In this document: positions 16,401-24,682 of the stretch, in pieces | How positions within the stretch are numbered: the stretch's first letter is position 1 | Layout: every line of letters starts with the position of its first letter | Assembly: GCA_028716385.1 (NCBI GenBank) | Contig: JAQUPX010000005.1 | Span: 204,865 to 268,864, forward strand | Source of the DNA: a bacterium | GTDB lineage: Bacteria > Hydrothermota > UBA3073 > JACQXS01 > JAQTXJ01 | Length of the DNA: 64,000 nucleotides | Reading direction: 5' to 3' | The notes under the pieces: model-generated | Databases searched by the model: none | The model's input: only the letters and a program-made list of their open reading frames with translations | What the model was told of the DNA's origin: nothing | Position numbers and translations under genes: made by a program

Positions 16401-18367
16401 ACACCGGCTACTGCCGACAAAATAGTCGGAGCAGTTGGAGGAGTTGCTGCAGTCCCCGTGAATACGCCGGATACGTTTGACCCGCAGGCATTTGTTGCAT
16501 ATACCTGATAACTATAAGGTCCTCCGGTAGTAAATGGAGGCCCGGCATCAACGTAACTTGCTATGTTGGCAGCTACACTTCCTACACCTGCGCCATTACG
16601 ATAAATGATGAATGCAGTTTCCTGGGGATTGTTTGATGCATCAGTCCAACTTATTGTTATGCCCGCGCCACAAGCGCCGGCTGTTGCTAAAGGACTGGTC
16701 GGGGCGAGCGGACGAACTGCTGCCGTTCCCGTGCATACGCCGGATACGTTTGACCCGCAAGAATTCGTTGCGTATACCTGGTAACTAAAAGGCCCACCGG
16801 TAGTAGGACCGGTATCAATGTAACTTCCTATATTAGCGGCTGCGCTTCCTACACCTACAGTGTTACGATAAATGATGAATGCGGTTTCCTGTGAATTACT
16901 TGAATTATCAGTCCATGTCACTGTTATTCCCGCGCCACAAGCGCCGGCTACTGCCGACAAAATAGTCGGGGCAAGCGGAGGAGTTGCCGCCGTTCCAGTA
17001 CATACGCCGGATACGTTTGACCCGCAAGCATTCGTTGCATATACCTGATAACTATATGGTCCGCCGGTAGTAAATACCGGGCTATTATCAACGTAACTTG
17101 CTATATTAGCAGCCACGCTCCCTACACCTGTGTTATTACGATAAATAGTAAATTGAGTTTCATTGTTTGCAGTATTATTGGTCCAGCTTACTGTTATACC
17201 CGCGCCACAAGCGCCGGCTGTTGCTGACAAGCCGGTCGGGGTAAGCGGACGAACTGCTGCCGTTCCCGTACATACGCCGGACAGGTTTGACCCGCAAGCA
17301 TTCGTTGCATATACCTGATAACTATATGGTCCCCCGGTAGTAAATACGGTATTATCAACGTAACTTGCTATATTGGCAGCTACACTTCCTATACCTGCGT
17401 TATCACGATAAATGATGAATGCGGTTTCCTGGGCATTGCTTGAATTATCTGTCCATGTTACCGTTATACCCGCACCACAAGCGCCGGCTACTGCCGACAC
17501 AATAGTCGGGGCAAGCGGACGAACCGTTGCCGTTCCCGTGCATACGCCGGATACGTTTGACCCGGCCGAATTCGTTGCATATACCTGATAACTATATGGT
17601 CCTCCGGTAGTAAATGCAGGGCTATTATCAACGTAACTTCCTATATTAGCGGCTGCGCTCCCTACACCTGTGTTATTACGATAAATGATAAATGCGGTTT
17701 CATTGCTTGAGGCATCTGTCCAGGTAACTGTTATGCCCGCGCCACAAGCGCCGGCTGTTGCTGCCAAAATAGTCGGAGGATTGTCCGGAGGAGCAGAAAC
17801 AAAATTTACTTTTAAACTAGCTAATTGGGCATTAGGTGCAGAACCTAAACCGGGGTTATCCGGGAGAACATCGGAGGCGTTTGCACGATATAAATGCCGG
17901 GTTGTACTAGCTTTATAGTAGAAAAGAGCGCTCGCTATCAAATTCCCATCATAATCAAACATTATAGCTAAGTTACTTGCCGTAGTATAACTAAATGGAG
18001 TGGTTAAAGTTATTGTATTCCAGTTAGCAACACCTATGAAAGTATTATAACCCCATACTTGAGTTAACCCTGTTATCCAATCAGTGGTACTCGTAAAAGT
18101 AGTTTTTGTTGTTTGTCCCATATAAATAGCGCAACTCTTCAAAGTTTTAGCAGCAGACATTTCAATCTGTATTACGTCAATAGTTCCGTTAGTTGTCATT
18201 TCGCTGCTAAGATAAATGTATTCTGATAAACCGTATTTATTGGAATTTGAAAAATTAGCGTTGTCACTAGTTAATGCTCCATCTGAAACTGTTACCCAGG
18301 CAGCTTTTGCCGTTGGAACCATTCCTGTCAGAAGCAACCATACTGCTAAAAATCTAACTTTTTTCAT
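13442..18367 (-). CDS. Giant secreted protein with eight fibronectin-III repeats and FlgD-like C-terminus
   Basis: A 1641-residue exported protein. It has a signal peptide (about 1-22), a jelly-roll-like N-terminal region to about 195, then eight tandem fibronectin-III-like repeats of about 85 residues. Each repeat has the pattern CGAGITVTWTDNSSNET, FIIYRN, GPYSYQVYATNACGSNVSG. A further Ig-like segment (YSITWTAINSAYGGNVSLDY) follows. Next is a propeller-like region with recurrent DGSYVV/GG..Y motifs, then a final ~200 residues ending in the FlgD-like sorting domain (GEYFCRLKTN..). Paired Cys in each repeat suggest disulphides. Its last ~200 residues are closely duplicated in the gene at 22475-24247. 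It probably acts as a surface adhesin or fibre, and as a candidate substrate of the neighbouring glycosyltransferases. Confidence 0.9.
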   Translation of the reverse strand: MKKVRFLAVWLLLTGMVPTAKAAWVTVSDGALTSDNANFSNSNKYGLSEYIYLSSEMTTNGTIDVIQIEMSAAKTLKSCAIYMGQTTKTTFTSTTDWITGLTQVWGYNTFIGVANWNTITLTTPFSYTTASNLAIMFDYDGNLIASALFYYKASTTRHLYRANASDVLPDNPGLGSAPNAQLASLKVNFVSAPPDNPPTILAATAGACGAGITVTWTDASSNETAFIIYRNNTGVGSAAANIGSYVDNSPAFTTGGPYSYQVYATNSAGSNVSGVCTGTATVRPLAPTIVSAVAGACGAGITVTWTDNSSNAQETAFIIYRDNAGIGSVAANIASYVDNTVFTTGGPYSYQVYATNACGSNLSGVCTGTAAVRPLTPTGLSATAGACGAGITVSWTNNTANNETQFTIYRNNTGVGSVAANIASYVDNSPVFTTGGPYSYQVYATNACGSNVSGVCTGTAATPPLAPTILSAVAGACGAGITVTWTDNSSNSQETAFIIYRNTVGVGSAAANIGSYIDTGPTTGGPFSYQVYATNSCGSNVSGVCTGTAAVRPLAPTSPLATAGACGAGITISWTDASNNPQETAFIIYRNGAGVGSVAANIASYVDAGPPFTTGGPYSYQVYATNACGSNVSGVFTGTAATPPTAPTILSAVAGVCGAGITVTWTDNSSNETKFIIYRNGTGVGSANAGIASYIDNSPAFTTGGPFSYQVCVTNACGSNVSGVCTGTAATTPLAPTIGTAVGACNQVTVTWTDNANNETKFIIYRNGTGVGSAAANIGSYIDNSPAFTTGGPFSYQVYATNACGSNVSGVCTGTALFSPPAPTSPTATTDNCTNITITWTDNSSNEDKFVIYRNGAGIGSAAANIGSYVDNITTANAGVYSYYVWSTNSCGGNTSGVCTGIVAGKIDITVPDGGENLTSGVAYSITWTAINSAYGGNVSLDYSVNSGVDWTSIIASTPDVGSYSWSPVPSVTTTTTARVRVLRLDATCTDGGDTSAADFTITNDVSTQKSGSSFYNTKDGGLTDHDDIGYQIFSISDGYLMVGKLYSKSFGIRKMDANGAVTWSEYGGDAMTSWTGCYTGASDNTYIIGGTGTTQCLLTELNSSGACVWAQTYTTSASYEDRISSVILDGSYVVATGYYYAGTVNHDVFAVRALASDGSIGANCWANYYPMSHIVNTTCKNEEGCAIIVDSDGNYVLTGMVQIDTVACYGNSDVLVMKLAPTTGNVTYAKRINIGRYTNYGRSIVQDGSYYVIGGGSNAVAKDASGNRLLVLKMASDGSSVTWGKYLGSSTAYNGFSLIKSSGGDYILAGTNGNTLKGAVVADFTSSGSKQWAKKIEPDDDGMGSYECSDACGRSIIQVADNSYILTGDNLGSSREAFLTRIKSDGTMDASCAIADDAGASGDVTTVLSDCVQGTPGALSAADYSGSVSFTSPEHDYRYVVCGSPFSVEFVGMTANSEVGYISLNWFTETEKDNLKWILHRSENKEGNYTQIAEMPAKGAGPNSYTYPDSTITPGLTYWYKLGDMDNSGNTIWHTPVSAVARLETKFPLSLKLESLNPSNRTVKINYSVPSSSAAPYVNIAVYNSLGQVVKVLVNEKQIPGPYTIYWDGKDTKNKTLGSGEYFCRLKTNGKLTYKLIRMR
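15660..17790 (-). repeat. Eight ~260-bp tandem coding repeats
   Basis: DNA-level tandem array inside the giant gene, one unit per fibronectin-III domain. Adjacent units share long identical runs, indicating recent duplication or gene conversion; the outermost downstream-coded unit (near 15660-15900) is the most diverged. Confidence 0.9.
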
Positions 18368-18748
18368 TATTTATCTTTTTTCCTCATCCTTAAAATCCAT
18401 CCTATTCTAATTACGGTATTATACTACTATAATACTAATATCATATTTGTATCTACTTTAGTATCTTGTCAAGCGAAAAATATGATTTTCTCCGTTTTTT
18501 GTCAGTTATGGCGAATTACTACTTTTTTATCCTTTCAAATTCCTGTTGATTTTTCGTTACCTGTTAGTATAAAAATTTCCGTCAATCCGTGTAAATCCGT
18601 GGCTAATTTTTTTGTTATCTGTTTTTTATTTGCGTTGATCTGTGTTTATCTGCGGTTAAAAATTTGTTTCTTCTATTCTCTATACCCTCTGTGGTGAGAA
18701 TTTCTGTTACTATAGTCCCGAGTCTGTTCCGGAATCTGTCCCATTTTG
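18368..18748. other. Intergenic region with dispersed repeat text
   Basis: No gene supported. At the 18367 end there is a minus-strand TTGACA (18467-18472) with a plausible TACAAA 15 bp on, a candidate promoter for the giant secreted gene with a leader of about 75 nt. The middle is 'atccgtg' repeat text (18580-18660) that also occurs in other gaps. Confidence 0.5.
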
Positions 18749-21382
18749 TTATTCTCTCATTAGTCGTAGACCCTTTTTATTGTTTATCCTTTCTTCTGTT
18801 TTTTTTAGGTTTTGTTTCACTGCTTCATTATTCGGGTCTATTCCCAGGGCTTTTTCATATTCTTCTCTTGCTAATTCAAGCATTCCCTTTGCTCTATAAA
18901 CATTCCCCAGATTATTATATGCTTCCAGATAATCAGGTTTTAACCTAAGAGCTTCCTTATATTCTTTTATCGCATCATCAAACAATTGTTCTTTAGTGTA
19001 AATAGTATCCCTATTATTATGCCCTTTTGTGGCATACATATTACCAATGTTATTATGCGCTTCTGCGCAATCAGGAGTTAATAAAAATATTTTTTTGTAT
19101 TCTGTTATGGCAGCATCAAACAATTCTTTTTTTCCATAAATATCCGCAAGATTACTGTGTGTTTCTACAAAATTGGAATCTAAATTCAAAGCTTTACTAT
19201 ATTCTTTCATAGCATCATCCAATAAGCCTTTTCTCTTATAAACATTGCCAATATTATTATATGTTTTTGCAAGTCGTGGATTTAACTTCATCGCCTCTTT
19301 ATATTCTTTTAATGCCTCATCCTGCATTCCTTTTTTCTCGTATACGTTCCCAATATTATTATGAGCTTCAGGATAATTGGGTTTTAGTCTCAATGTCGTT
19401 CTAAATTCTCCCATAGCATCGTCTAACAAACCCTTCTTCAAATAAACAGCGCCAAGGTTATTATGCGTTTCAGGAGAAATAGGATTTAATCTTAAAGATT
19501 CCTTATATTCTTTTATTGCCTCGTCTATATTTCCTTTATTTACATATGTATTTCCAAGATTATTATGCGTCTCCGGATAATTAGGATTCAATATCAAAGC
19601 TTTCTTATATTCTTTTATTGCATCGTCCAATAACCCTTTTGACAAGTAAACACTCCCAATATTGCTATATGTTGTTGCAGAATAAGGATTTAATTTTAGC
19701 GCTTCTTCTAATTCCTTCATGGCCTCGTCAAATAATCCGCTATTCCCATAAACAGAGGCAAGATTGTTATGTATGTCGGAAGAAGTAGGGTCTATTTTTA
19801 AGGCTTTCTTGTATTCCCTTATTGCCTCATCCGGCATTCCCTTGCTGGCGTAAGTATTTCCAAGGTTAGCTTGAGCAGCAATATTTTCGGGATGATATTT
19901 CAACATATTCTGGTTTAACGTAATTCCATTTTCCCATACGGTGTTTTGCCTTATGGAAAGACCTGCATAAATACTTAGTATTACGGTAAATACCGGTATT
20001 ATAATACTCTTCGAATCTGCTACAGAAGGTAATTCAAACATTTTCAAAATCCCTATTGCTAAAATCATAAATATGCCTATGGATGGTAAATATGCCCAGT
20101 GTTCAAGCATCCCTCTTGGCAAAGAAGCTACGATTTGAGAAGTAGGTATAAAAAATATCAAAAACCATATTGCGCCGAATAATACAATTTTATAATTCTT
20201 ATTATATGCCTTTTTTATGGCTATCCCAATAATTATTAACAAAGCAATAGAACCTAAAACCATAGGATTAAGCAAAGAAGTAGCTGTATCTATGGTGCGG
20301 TCCATATGCAAATCAAATGGCAGAAAGAGTAATTTAATATACAGAATAATGCTTTTTAAAGCAGTAAGCCCCCTAAGGTAGAGGTTAATTCCACTTTGCG
20401 GCCAGCTCCCAAAATTTAAAACATAAAGTCTTAACCATACATAAGCCAGAATAATTATGAAAAATGGGGAATAATGATATATTATTTTTTCCCTTAGTTT
20501 TGGGGCGCTCGTTCGCCCTAATGAATAATCATATAATATCAGTATAAACGGAAACATTATTGCCGTTTCTTTGGATAATAGAGCTAATATGAAAGAGAAA
20601 ATTGAACCGGCATAATAAAGTCGCGCGCGTTTGTCATTTGACACGAAGGGGCACCCCGCCTCGTTGGCGGTGGCTGAGTCCACTTGTTCGTCCGCCTTTT
20701 GTTTGGTGGAAGGCGAAGAAGAATCTCTCTGTAAAAAATAGATTCCCTGCCTGCCGCAGGCAGGTTCATTCCGCTTCGCTCCATTCAGAATGACAGATGG
20801 GAACGTCCTAGCGCTAACATACTTAATATATAATATAAACGCTAGCAATATAAAACTACTTGCCATTAAATCTGTTCTGCCTGAGATATAAGTTACTGCC
20901 TCCGTGTGAATAGGATGAATTACAAAAAGTAAACCCGTAATCAATGCAACTTTCTCGTTGTGATTTCTAAGAGTTAATACCCCCCGGGAAATTAGATTGA
21001 CTAAAAAATAAACCAGCATTGCAGTTAATAAATGCCATAATAGGTTCGTAAGATGATACCCTGCAGGATTAAGTTTCCATAATAAGTAATCACACATATA
21101 GGATATAGATTGCAGCGGACGATAATAATAAAAAAGAATTTCTTGAGGGAAATTGTTTTTTATTAGACTTTTTGTAGTACAAAATACATCCATACTAAAT
21201 AGCTTAAAGAAATTATGCCAATCCTTTATATAATTATTTACCAGAGTTCCATCATCGTAGACGAATTCATTTCTAAAGGAATTCGCATATACAATCACAC
21301 CGAGGATTAGTATAAGAGATATATAAATGAAATGCTTACTTTGCACAAATTCTTTCAGTTTTTTTATTATCCTGTTTCCCAT
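18749..21382 (-). CDS. TMTC-like membrane O-mannosyltransferase homologue with 10 TPRs
   Basis: An 877-residue protein. Residues 1-500 are a polytopic GT-C-type region like the TMTC (transmembrane and TPR-containing) family. The acidic YDD motif follows the first helix (NEFVYDDGTLVNN), then NLLWHLLTAMLVYF, and the hallmark HPIHTEAVTYISGRTDLM. Residues about 505-870 carry ten TPRs (HNNLGNTY..KG..DEAIKEYKKAL..NP). In eukaryotes TMTC1-4 O-mannosylate cadherin domains from a dolichol-phosphate donor. About 58 residues inserted after LAFILYIKY, relative to the paralogue at 24683-27151, come from an intergenic-type repeat. The start fits a leaderless promoter. Confidence 0.9.
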   Translation of the reverse strand: MGNRIIKKLKEFVQSKHFIYISLILILGVIVYANSFRNEFVYDDGTLVNNYIKDWHNFFKLFSMDVFCTTKSLIKNNFPQEILFYYYRPLQSISYMCDYLLWKLNPAGYHLTNLLWHLLTAMLVYFLVNLISRGVLTLRNHNEKVALITGLLFVIHPIHTEAVTYISGRTDLMASSFILLAFILYIKYVSARTFPSVILNGAKRNEPACGRQGIYFLQRDSSSPSTKQKADEQVDSATANEAGCPFVSNDKRARLYYAGSIFSFILALLSKETAIMFPFILILYDYSLGRTSAPKLREKIIYHYSPFFIIILAYVWLRLYVLNFGSWPQSGINLYLRGLTALKSIILYIKLLFLPFDLHMDRTIDTATSLLNPMVLGSIALLIIIGIAIKKAYNKNYKIVLFGAIWFLIFFIPTSQIVASLPRGMLEHWAYLPSIGIFMILAIGILKMFELPSVADSKSIIIPVFTVILSIYAGLSIRQNTVWENGITLNQNMLKYHPENIAAQANLGNTYASKGMPDEAIREYKKALKIDPTSSDIHNNLASVYGNSGLFDEAMKELEEALKLNPYSATTYSNIGSVYLSKGLLDDAIKEYKKALILNPNYPETHNNLGNTYVNKGNIDEAIKEYKESLRLNPISPETHNNLGAVYLKKGLLDDAMGEFRTTLRLKPNYPEAHNNIGNVYEKKGMQDEALKEYKEAMKLNPRLAKTYNNIGNVYKRKGLLDDAMKEYSKALNLDSNFVETHSNLADIYGKKELFDAAITEYKKIFLLTPDCAEAHNNIGNMYATKGHNNRDTIYTKEQLFDDAIKEYKEALRLKPDYLEAYNNLGNVYRAKGMLELAREEYEKALGIDPNNEAVKQNLKKTEERINNKKGLRLMRE
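20601..20812 (-). repeat. Dispersed repeat inserted in frame within a coding sequence
   Basis: This segment reads SVILNGAKRNEPACGRQG...SPSTKQKADEQ..FVSNDKRA in the TMTC-like protein. At DNA level it contains the palindrome CCTGCCTGCCGCAGGCAGG (around 20746-20764) and the CATTCAGAATGACAG phrase seen in intergenic repeats. The paralogue at 24683 has only about nine residues at the same place, so this is an insertion of roughly 174 nt that kept the frame. Confidence 0.85.
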
Positions 21383-21391
21383 TCTGCAAAT

Positions 21392-21419
21392 ATCTTAATT
21401 AAAGAATCTTCTAAGTCAA
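21392..21419 (-). promoter_or_regulatory. Promoter of the TMTC-like gene at 18749
   Basis: Minus strand TTGACT (21414-21419), 16-bp spacer, TAAGAT (21392-21397); the ATG at 21382 follows after 9 nt. Most of this promoter lies inside the direct repeat 21395-21456. Confidence 0.75.
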
Positions 21420-21456
21420 GACAATTTTGTATCCTGCCTACTCTTTGTCATTCCCG
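21395..21456. repeat. Direct repeat, left copy, flanking the toxin-antitoxin pair
   Basis: This 62-bp sequence matches 22250-22311 at 57 of 62 positions by eye, in the same orientation. It begins TTAATTAAAG, shares AAGTCAAGACAATTTTGTAT and ends ATTCCCG. The two copies bracket the toxin-antitoxin genes. A CCCGCGAAAGCGGG hairpin adjoins this copy. Confidence 0.9.
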
Positions 21457-21647
21457 CGAAAGCGGGAATCCATCTTATCTTTTCCTCTCTTTGTTGTAAA
21501 ATAAAATCTCACTTCGATCCCTGTTGAAAAATAAATCCGTTGGTATTTGTGGTTCCTATTTTGTGTTCTTTTGGGGTAGAAAACTCTTGCCTGTTTACCT
21601 GCCGTTAGGCATGGCCCGCCTTCTTTTTGGAGAGGTGCTTTAGCTCT

Positions 21648-21899
21648 CTATCTATAAACTTCTTTACGATGTTTTACCTTGTAAATAGTGACAAGGTTTT
21701 GATTCTCCTCTATTGTATATAAAATACGATAGTCCCTTATCCTTATACGCCATCCGATTTCCCCGATTAATTTTTTAGAACCCTGTGGTCGCGGATTGAA
21801 TCCTAAAGCTTTAATTGTATCTATAACTTGCCGAACCACTTTATTCGGAAGGGATTCCATTTCTTTACTTACTCGTCGGTCAATAATGACTTTGTACAT
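21648..21899 (-). CDS. RelE/ParE-family toxin
   Basis: An 83-residue protein of the RelE/ParE superfamily. It starts MYKVIIDRRVSKEMESLP, has the basic core GWRIRIRDYRILYTI, and ends with IYKVKHRKEVYR, the C-terminal basic/aromatic tail associated with ribosome-dependent mRNA cleavage in RelE. It follows its antitoxin by 21 nt in the usual antitoxin-first order. RelE-type mRNA interferase is favoured over the ParE gyrase type by the KHRKEVYR tail. Confidence 0.93.
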   Translation of the reverse strand: MYKVIIDRRVSKEMESLPNKVVRQVIDTIKALGFNPRPQGSKKLIGEIGWRIRIRDYRILYTIEENQNLVTIYKVKHRKEVYR

Positions 21900-21920
21900 T
21901 TATTGTATTATACGTACACT

Positions 21921-22124
21921 TTATGCCTTTTTATGTCTCTTAATTTGCTTTTCAAGACATTCAATGTCAATAAATCCCTTTACAGAGTCTTTTGCTCTTT
22001 TTAAATCCAGTGCATCCTCTAAGTCTTCAAGATACTCCACAAGTTTAAGATAATTTTTTATAGGGAGAACTACAGACTTTTTTTGTCCCTTTTTATCAAT
22101 AACATATTCTGCTTGAATAGTCAT
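21921..22124 (-). CDS. Antitoxin of the RelE-like toxin
   Basis: A 67-residue protein. The N-terminal part (EYVIDKKGQKKSVVLPIKNYLKLVEYLEDLED) resembles Phd/RelB-type antitoxins with a small DNA-binding fold; the C-terminal half is highly charged and probably wraps the toxin. A strong ribosome site (AAGGAGG, 8 nt spacing) and a promoter lie just upstream. It likely represses its own operon. Confidence 0.9.
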   Translation of the reverse strand: MTIQAEYVIDKKGQKKSVVLPIKNYLKLVEYLEDLEDALDLKRAKDSVKGFIDIECLEKQIKRHKKA

Positions 22125-22160
22125 TTTCTATCCTCCTTTTTTATTGTATTAATGCTTATT

Positions 22161-22189
22161 ATGTTATATAACCGTTCTTTCTCTGTCAA
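22161..22189 (-). promoter_or_regulatory. Promoter of the toxin-antitoxin operon
   Basis: Minus strand TTGACA (22184-22189), 17-bp spacer, TAACAT (22161-22166), followed by AAGGAGG and the antitoxin ATG. Likely autoregulated. Confidence 0.7.
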
Positions 22190-22249
22190 GTCAATTTGTT
22201 GAATATATCATCTATCGTGTAACAAAGGGTTTTCTAACCCTGATACCTT

Positions 22250-22311
22250 TTAATTAAAGACCCCGCTAAGTCAAGACAATTTTGTATCCTGCCTACTCTT
22301 TGTAATTCCCG
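22250..22311. repeat. Direct repeat, right copy, flanking the toxin-antitoxin pair
   Basis: Second copy of the 62-bp sequence at 21395-21456. The rest of the 22125-22474 gap has no gene; after the repeat comes mixed palindromic intergenic text (for example ACCTACCGTTAGACATGG near 22315). Confidence 0.9.
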
Positions 22312-22474
22312 TTTACCTACCGTTAGACATGGCGAAAGTCGAAGATCCTGCTGTGGCGGTGATTGTGCGGGATGGTTGAATTTTTGTGTAATTTAGTTTT
22401 TGAGTGGCTAATTTTTTCTGTTAATTTGTATATTTGATTTTTAATATTTAATTTTTAATTTTGATTGTCCTACT

Positions 22475-24247
22475 CTACCTCATTCTTATCAACTTATACG
22501 TCACTTCTCCTTCTGTTTTCAGCCGACAGAAGTATTCTCCACTGCTTAACAATTCGTTTTTACTGTTTTTCCCATCCCAGTAAACGATATGATTCCCCGG
22601 TTTTTGTCTTTCATTCACAAGCGCTTTTACTACCTGCCCTGCGGAGTTATAGATTGTAATGTTCACATAAGCATCTGTTGAACTACCCGGCACGGAATAA
22701 TCAATCGTTACTATTCCATTGCTCGGATTAAGGCTCCCAAGTTTTAACGAAATCGGAAAATTAGCTTCAAGCCTTGCAACTGCAGATACCGGGTTGTGCC
22801 ATGTGGTATTCCCTGAATTATTTATATCACCAAGTTTATACCAGTAAGTAAGTCCCGGCGTTATGGTAGAATCAACATATGTGTAACTATTCGGCCCTTT
22901 CCCTTTTGCGGTTAACTCGACAATCTGAGTATAACCGCTTTCCTGGTTGGTAGACCGTTGAAGTATCCATTTGCAATTATCTTTTTCCACTTCGGTAAAC
23001 CAGTTCAGGTTTATGCGGCCTATTTCCGAATTAGCCGTCATTCCTGTAAATTCAACTGCAAATGATTGGGTTGACTTTCCAAATACTAAATTTACATAAT
23101 ATGGCCACGGGCCATCAGTATCTCCCGTTTGAACGGAAGTAGTAGTCATTGAAGCAGTTGTCCCGAAATCCGCATCCGAATGAGTGTGAGTTTCGGAAAT
23201 ATTTCCCTTGATTGCAGTAACGTCTGCGCCGCTTGCCGTAACCGAATTGCTATAAGCTAGAGTATGAGTGGCAGAGGCAACCGAAATGTTTCTGCTGCCG
23301 GCTACACAAGCTGCATAGCCTATCTGATGTGTATGAGTTCCCCCGCCACCTGTAGTTCCATAAGTAGCGGAAGGCTTAAATGTCCTTAAATAAAGTACCC
23401 CTGCCGAAGAACCGGATATGGTAGTCCAGTTGATTGAAGCAATAGTGTTGTCAAACATTGCAATCATATTCTTGGGTATGAAATCTCCGCCGACTTTAGT
23501 TAACTTAAATATTCGGACCGTAATATAGTTTGGTTCGGCGGCAACGCCGGCAGTATCTGTCGAATAAGTTCCCGGTGTAATGGTATGGGTATGGTTTTTT
23601 AAAATGTAATTACCGGAAGTAGCGGAAGCTGCCGTCCCTGCACTTAGAAAATTTCCACTTGAAATGGTATGATTATGAGTTAAATTTCCTCCTGTTGTTC
23701 CAACTTGAGTCAGTGTATCTCCTCTTATAAATTTACCGTCTTCATAAGCGACTTGTTCTGTCCAGCTTCCCGCCGGGTCAGGCCCGCTTGCGTCAAATAA
23801 TGCAATAACTCCCTCGGGAAGATATGGTTCCTCGCCTCCGGCTATTGGCGTGATAAACGCGAAATTCCGGTAAGGTGGCTCGGGATAGGATGTGCTGGAG
23901 GATGTTAAATTTACTCCCGGTGTGCCGGCAGGATGAGTATGTGTAGCTAAGTTATAATATCTGCCTCCGACTGATTTGGCGACCTGAGTCGAAAATGTCC
24001 CTGTGGCGGCTCCAAGTGCCGGGATAGTAAAGGTATGAAGATGCCCCCCTCCTGAACCTCCCGTTACGTTACAACCTCTTATGAATTTTTGATAGTAAGT
24101 TCCTGTTCCGGGACCGGAACAATTTTTCCAGTTTGCAGGAGCGCTTGCTCCATCCCATAACAAAATTATATTTGTTGCAGCGTTAAGATTCCCTGCTGCT
24201 GCAAGTAACATAAATATAAACAAATACTTCATTCTCTTTTCTCTCAT
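22475..24247 (-). CDS. Secreted tail-collar-like protein with His-x-His motifs and FlgD-like C-terminus
   Basis: A 590-residue exported protein: signal peptide (about 1-23), then three related modules that resemble phage tail-collar or fibre-tip domains (LLWDGASAPANWKNC, ALFDASGPDPAGSW, AMFDNTIASINW). Each module is followed by KFIRG/LRTFK and glycine-rich stretches with H-x-H motifs: GGHLHTF, ATHTHPAG, LTHNHTI, KNHTHTI, GTHTHQI, SETHTHSD. The final ~200 residues are nearly the same as the end of the giant protein at 13442. A GGGGGAG ribosome site precedes the ATG. HxH rows bind metal along the axis of trimeric phage fibres (for example T4 gp37), so this may be a trimeric surface fibre. Confidence 0.82.
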   Translation of the reverse strand: MREKRMKYLFIFMLLAAAGNLNAATNIILLWDGASAPANWKNCSGPGTGTYYQKFIRGCNVTGGSGGGHLHTFTIPALGAATGTFSTQVAKSVGGRYYNLATHTHPAGTPGVNLTSSSTSYPEPPYRNFAFITPIAGGEEPYLPEGVIALFDASGPDPAGSWTEQVAYEDGKFIRGDTLTQVGTTGGNLTHNHTISSGNFLSAGTAASATSGNYILKNHTHTITPGTYSTDTAGVAAEPNYITVRIFKLTKVGGDFIPKNMIAMFDNTIASINWTTISGSSAGVLYLRTFKPSATYGTTGGGGTHTHQIGYAACVAGSRNISVASATHTLAYSNSVTASGADVTAIKGNISETHTHSDADFGTTASMTTTSVQTGDTDGPWPYYVNLVFGKSTQSFAVEFTGMTANSEIGRINLNWFTEVEKDNCKWILQRSTNQESGYTQIVELTAKGKGPNSYTYVDSTITPGLTYWYKLGDINNSGNTTWHNPVSAVARLEANFPISLKLGSLNPSNGIVTIDYSVPGSSTDAYVNITIYNSAGQVVKALVNERQKPGNHIVYWDGKNSKNELLSSGEYFCRLKTEGEVTYKLIRMR

Positions 24248-24682
24248 TTTTCTCCCCCATAATTTTTATTTATAATTATAATCTCCTATTAAGCAATTCT
24301 ATTATATATATGCTCCTTTTTTTCTTATTTGTCAAGTTGTTTCTAAAGAGGAGGGGTTTCCCATTTTTTTTATTTTAATATGTATTTTGGGTTTCTTGCA
24401 TAGTTCTTTTTAGTGGGATTTAGTGTTTTTGTGCCTGCCTGCCGTAGGCATGGTTTTCGTGGCAAATTTTCTCTTCGTTTTTCCGTTATCTGTTAATTAC
24501 TATAAATTATAACAAGCCCTTGAGCGATAGCGATTAGGGATTGATATCCCGCTAGCGGGACTACTAGTTACTATGAATTACAATTTTGTGGTCTGTTTTT
24601 TGTGTTTTCATGCTTTAGTGGCAGAAAGCCCTTGGTAGTCCTTAGGGATTTCTATCCCGTGGACAGGTAGTTTCCTTTCTAA
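24248..24682. other. Gene-free stretch with dispersed repeats
   Basis: No gene seen. It contains a CCTGCCTGCCGTAGGCA palindrome (about 24433), ATCCCGCTAGCGGGA (about 24547) and 'tctgttttttgtg' text. A TTGACA on the minus strand (24330-24335) may belong to the promoter of the 22475 gene, but no good -10 box sits at the usual distance. Confidence 0.5.

Noticed and set aside
18482-18697. Open frame across intergenic 'SVNPCKSVAN' text
   Set aside because: This is repeat text seen in several gaps (near 11500, 13200, 18600, 27430) and has no coding signals.
20584-20793. Overlapping open frames on both strands at 20584-20793
   Set aside because: They are alternative readings of the repeat inserted in the TMTC-like gene.
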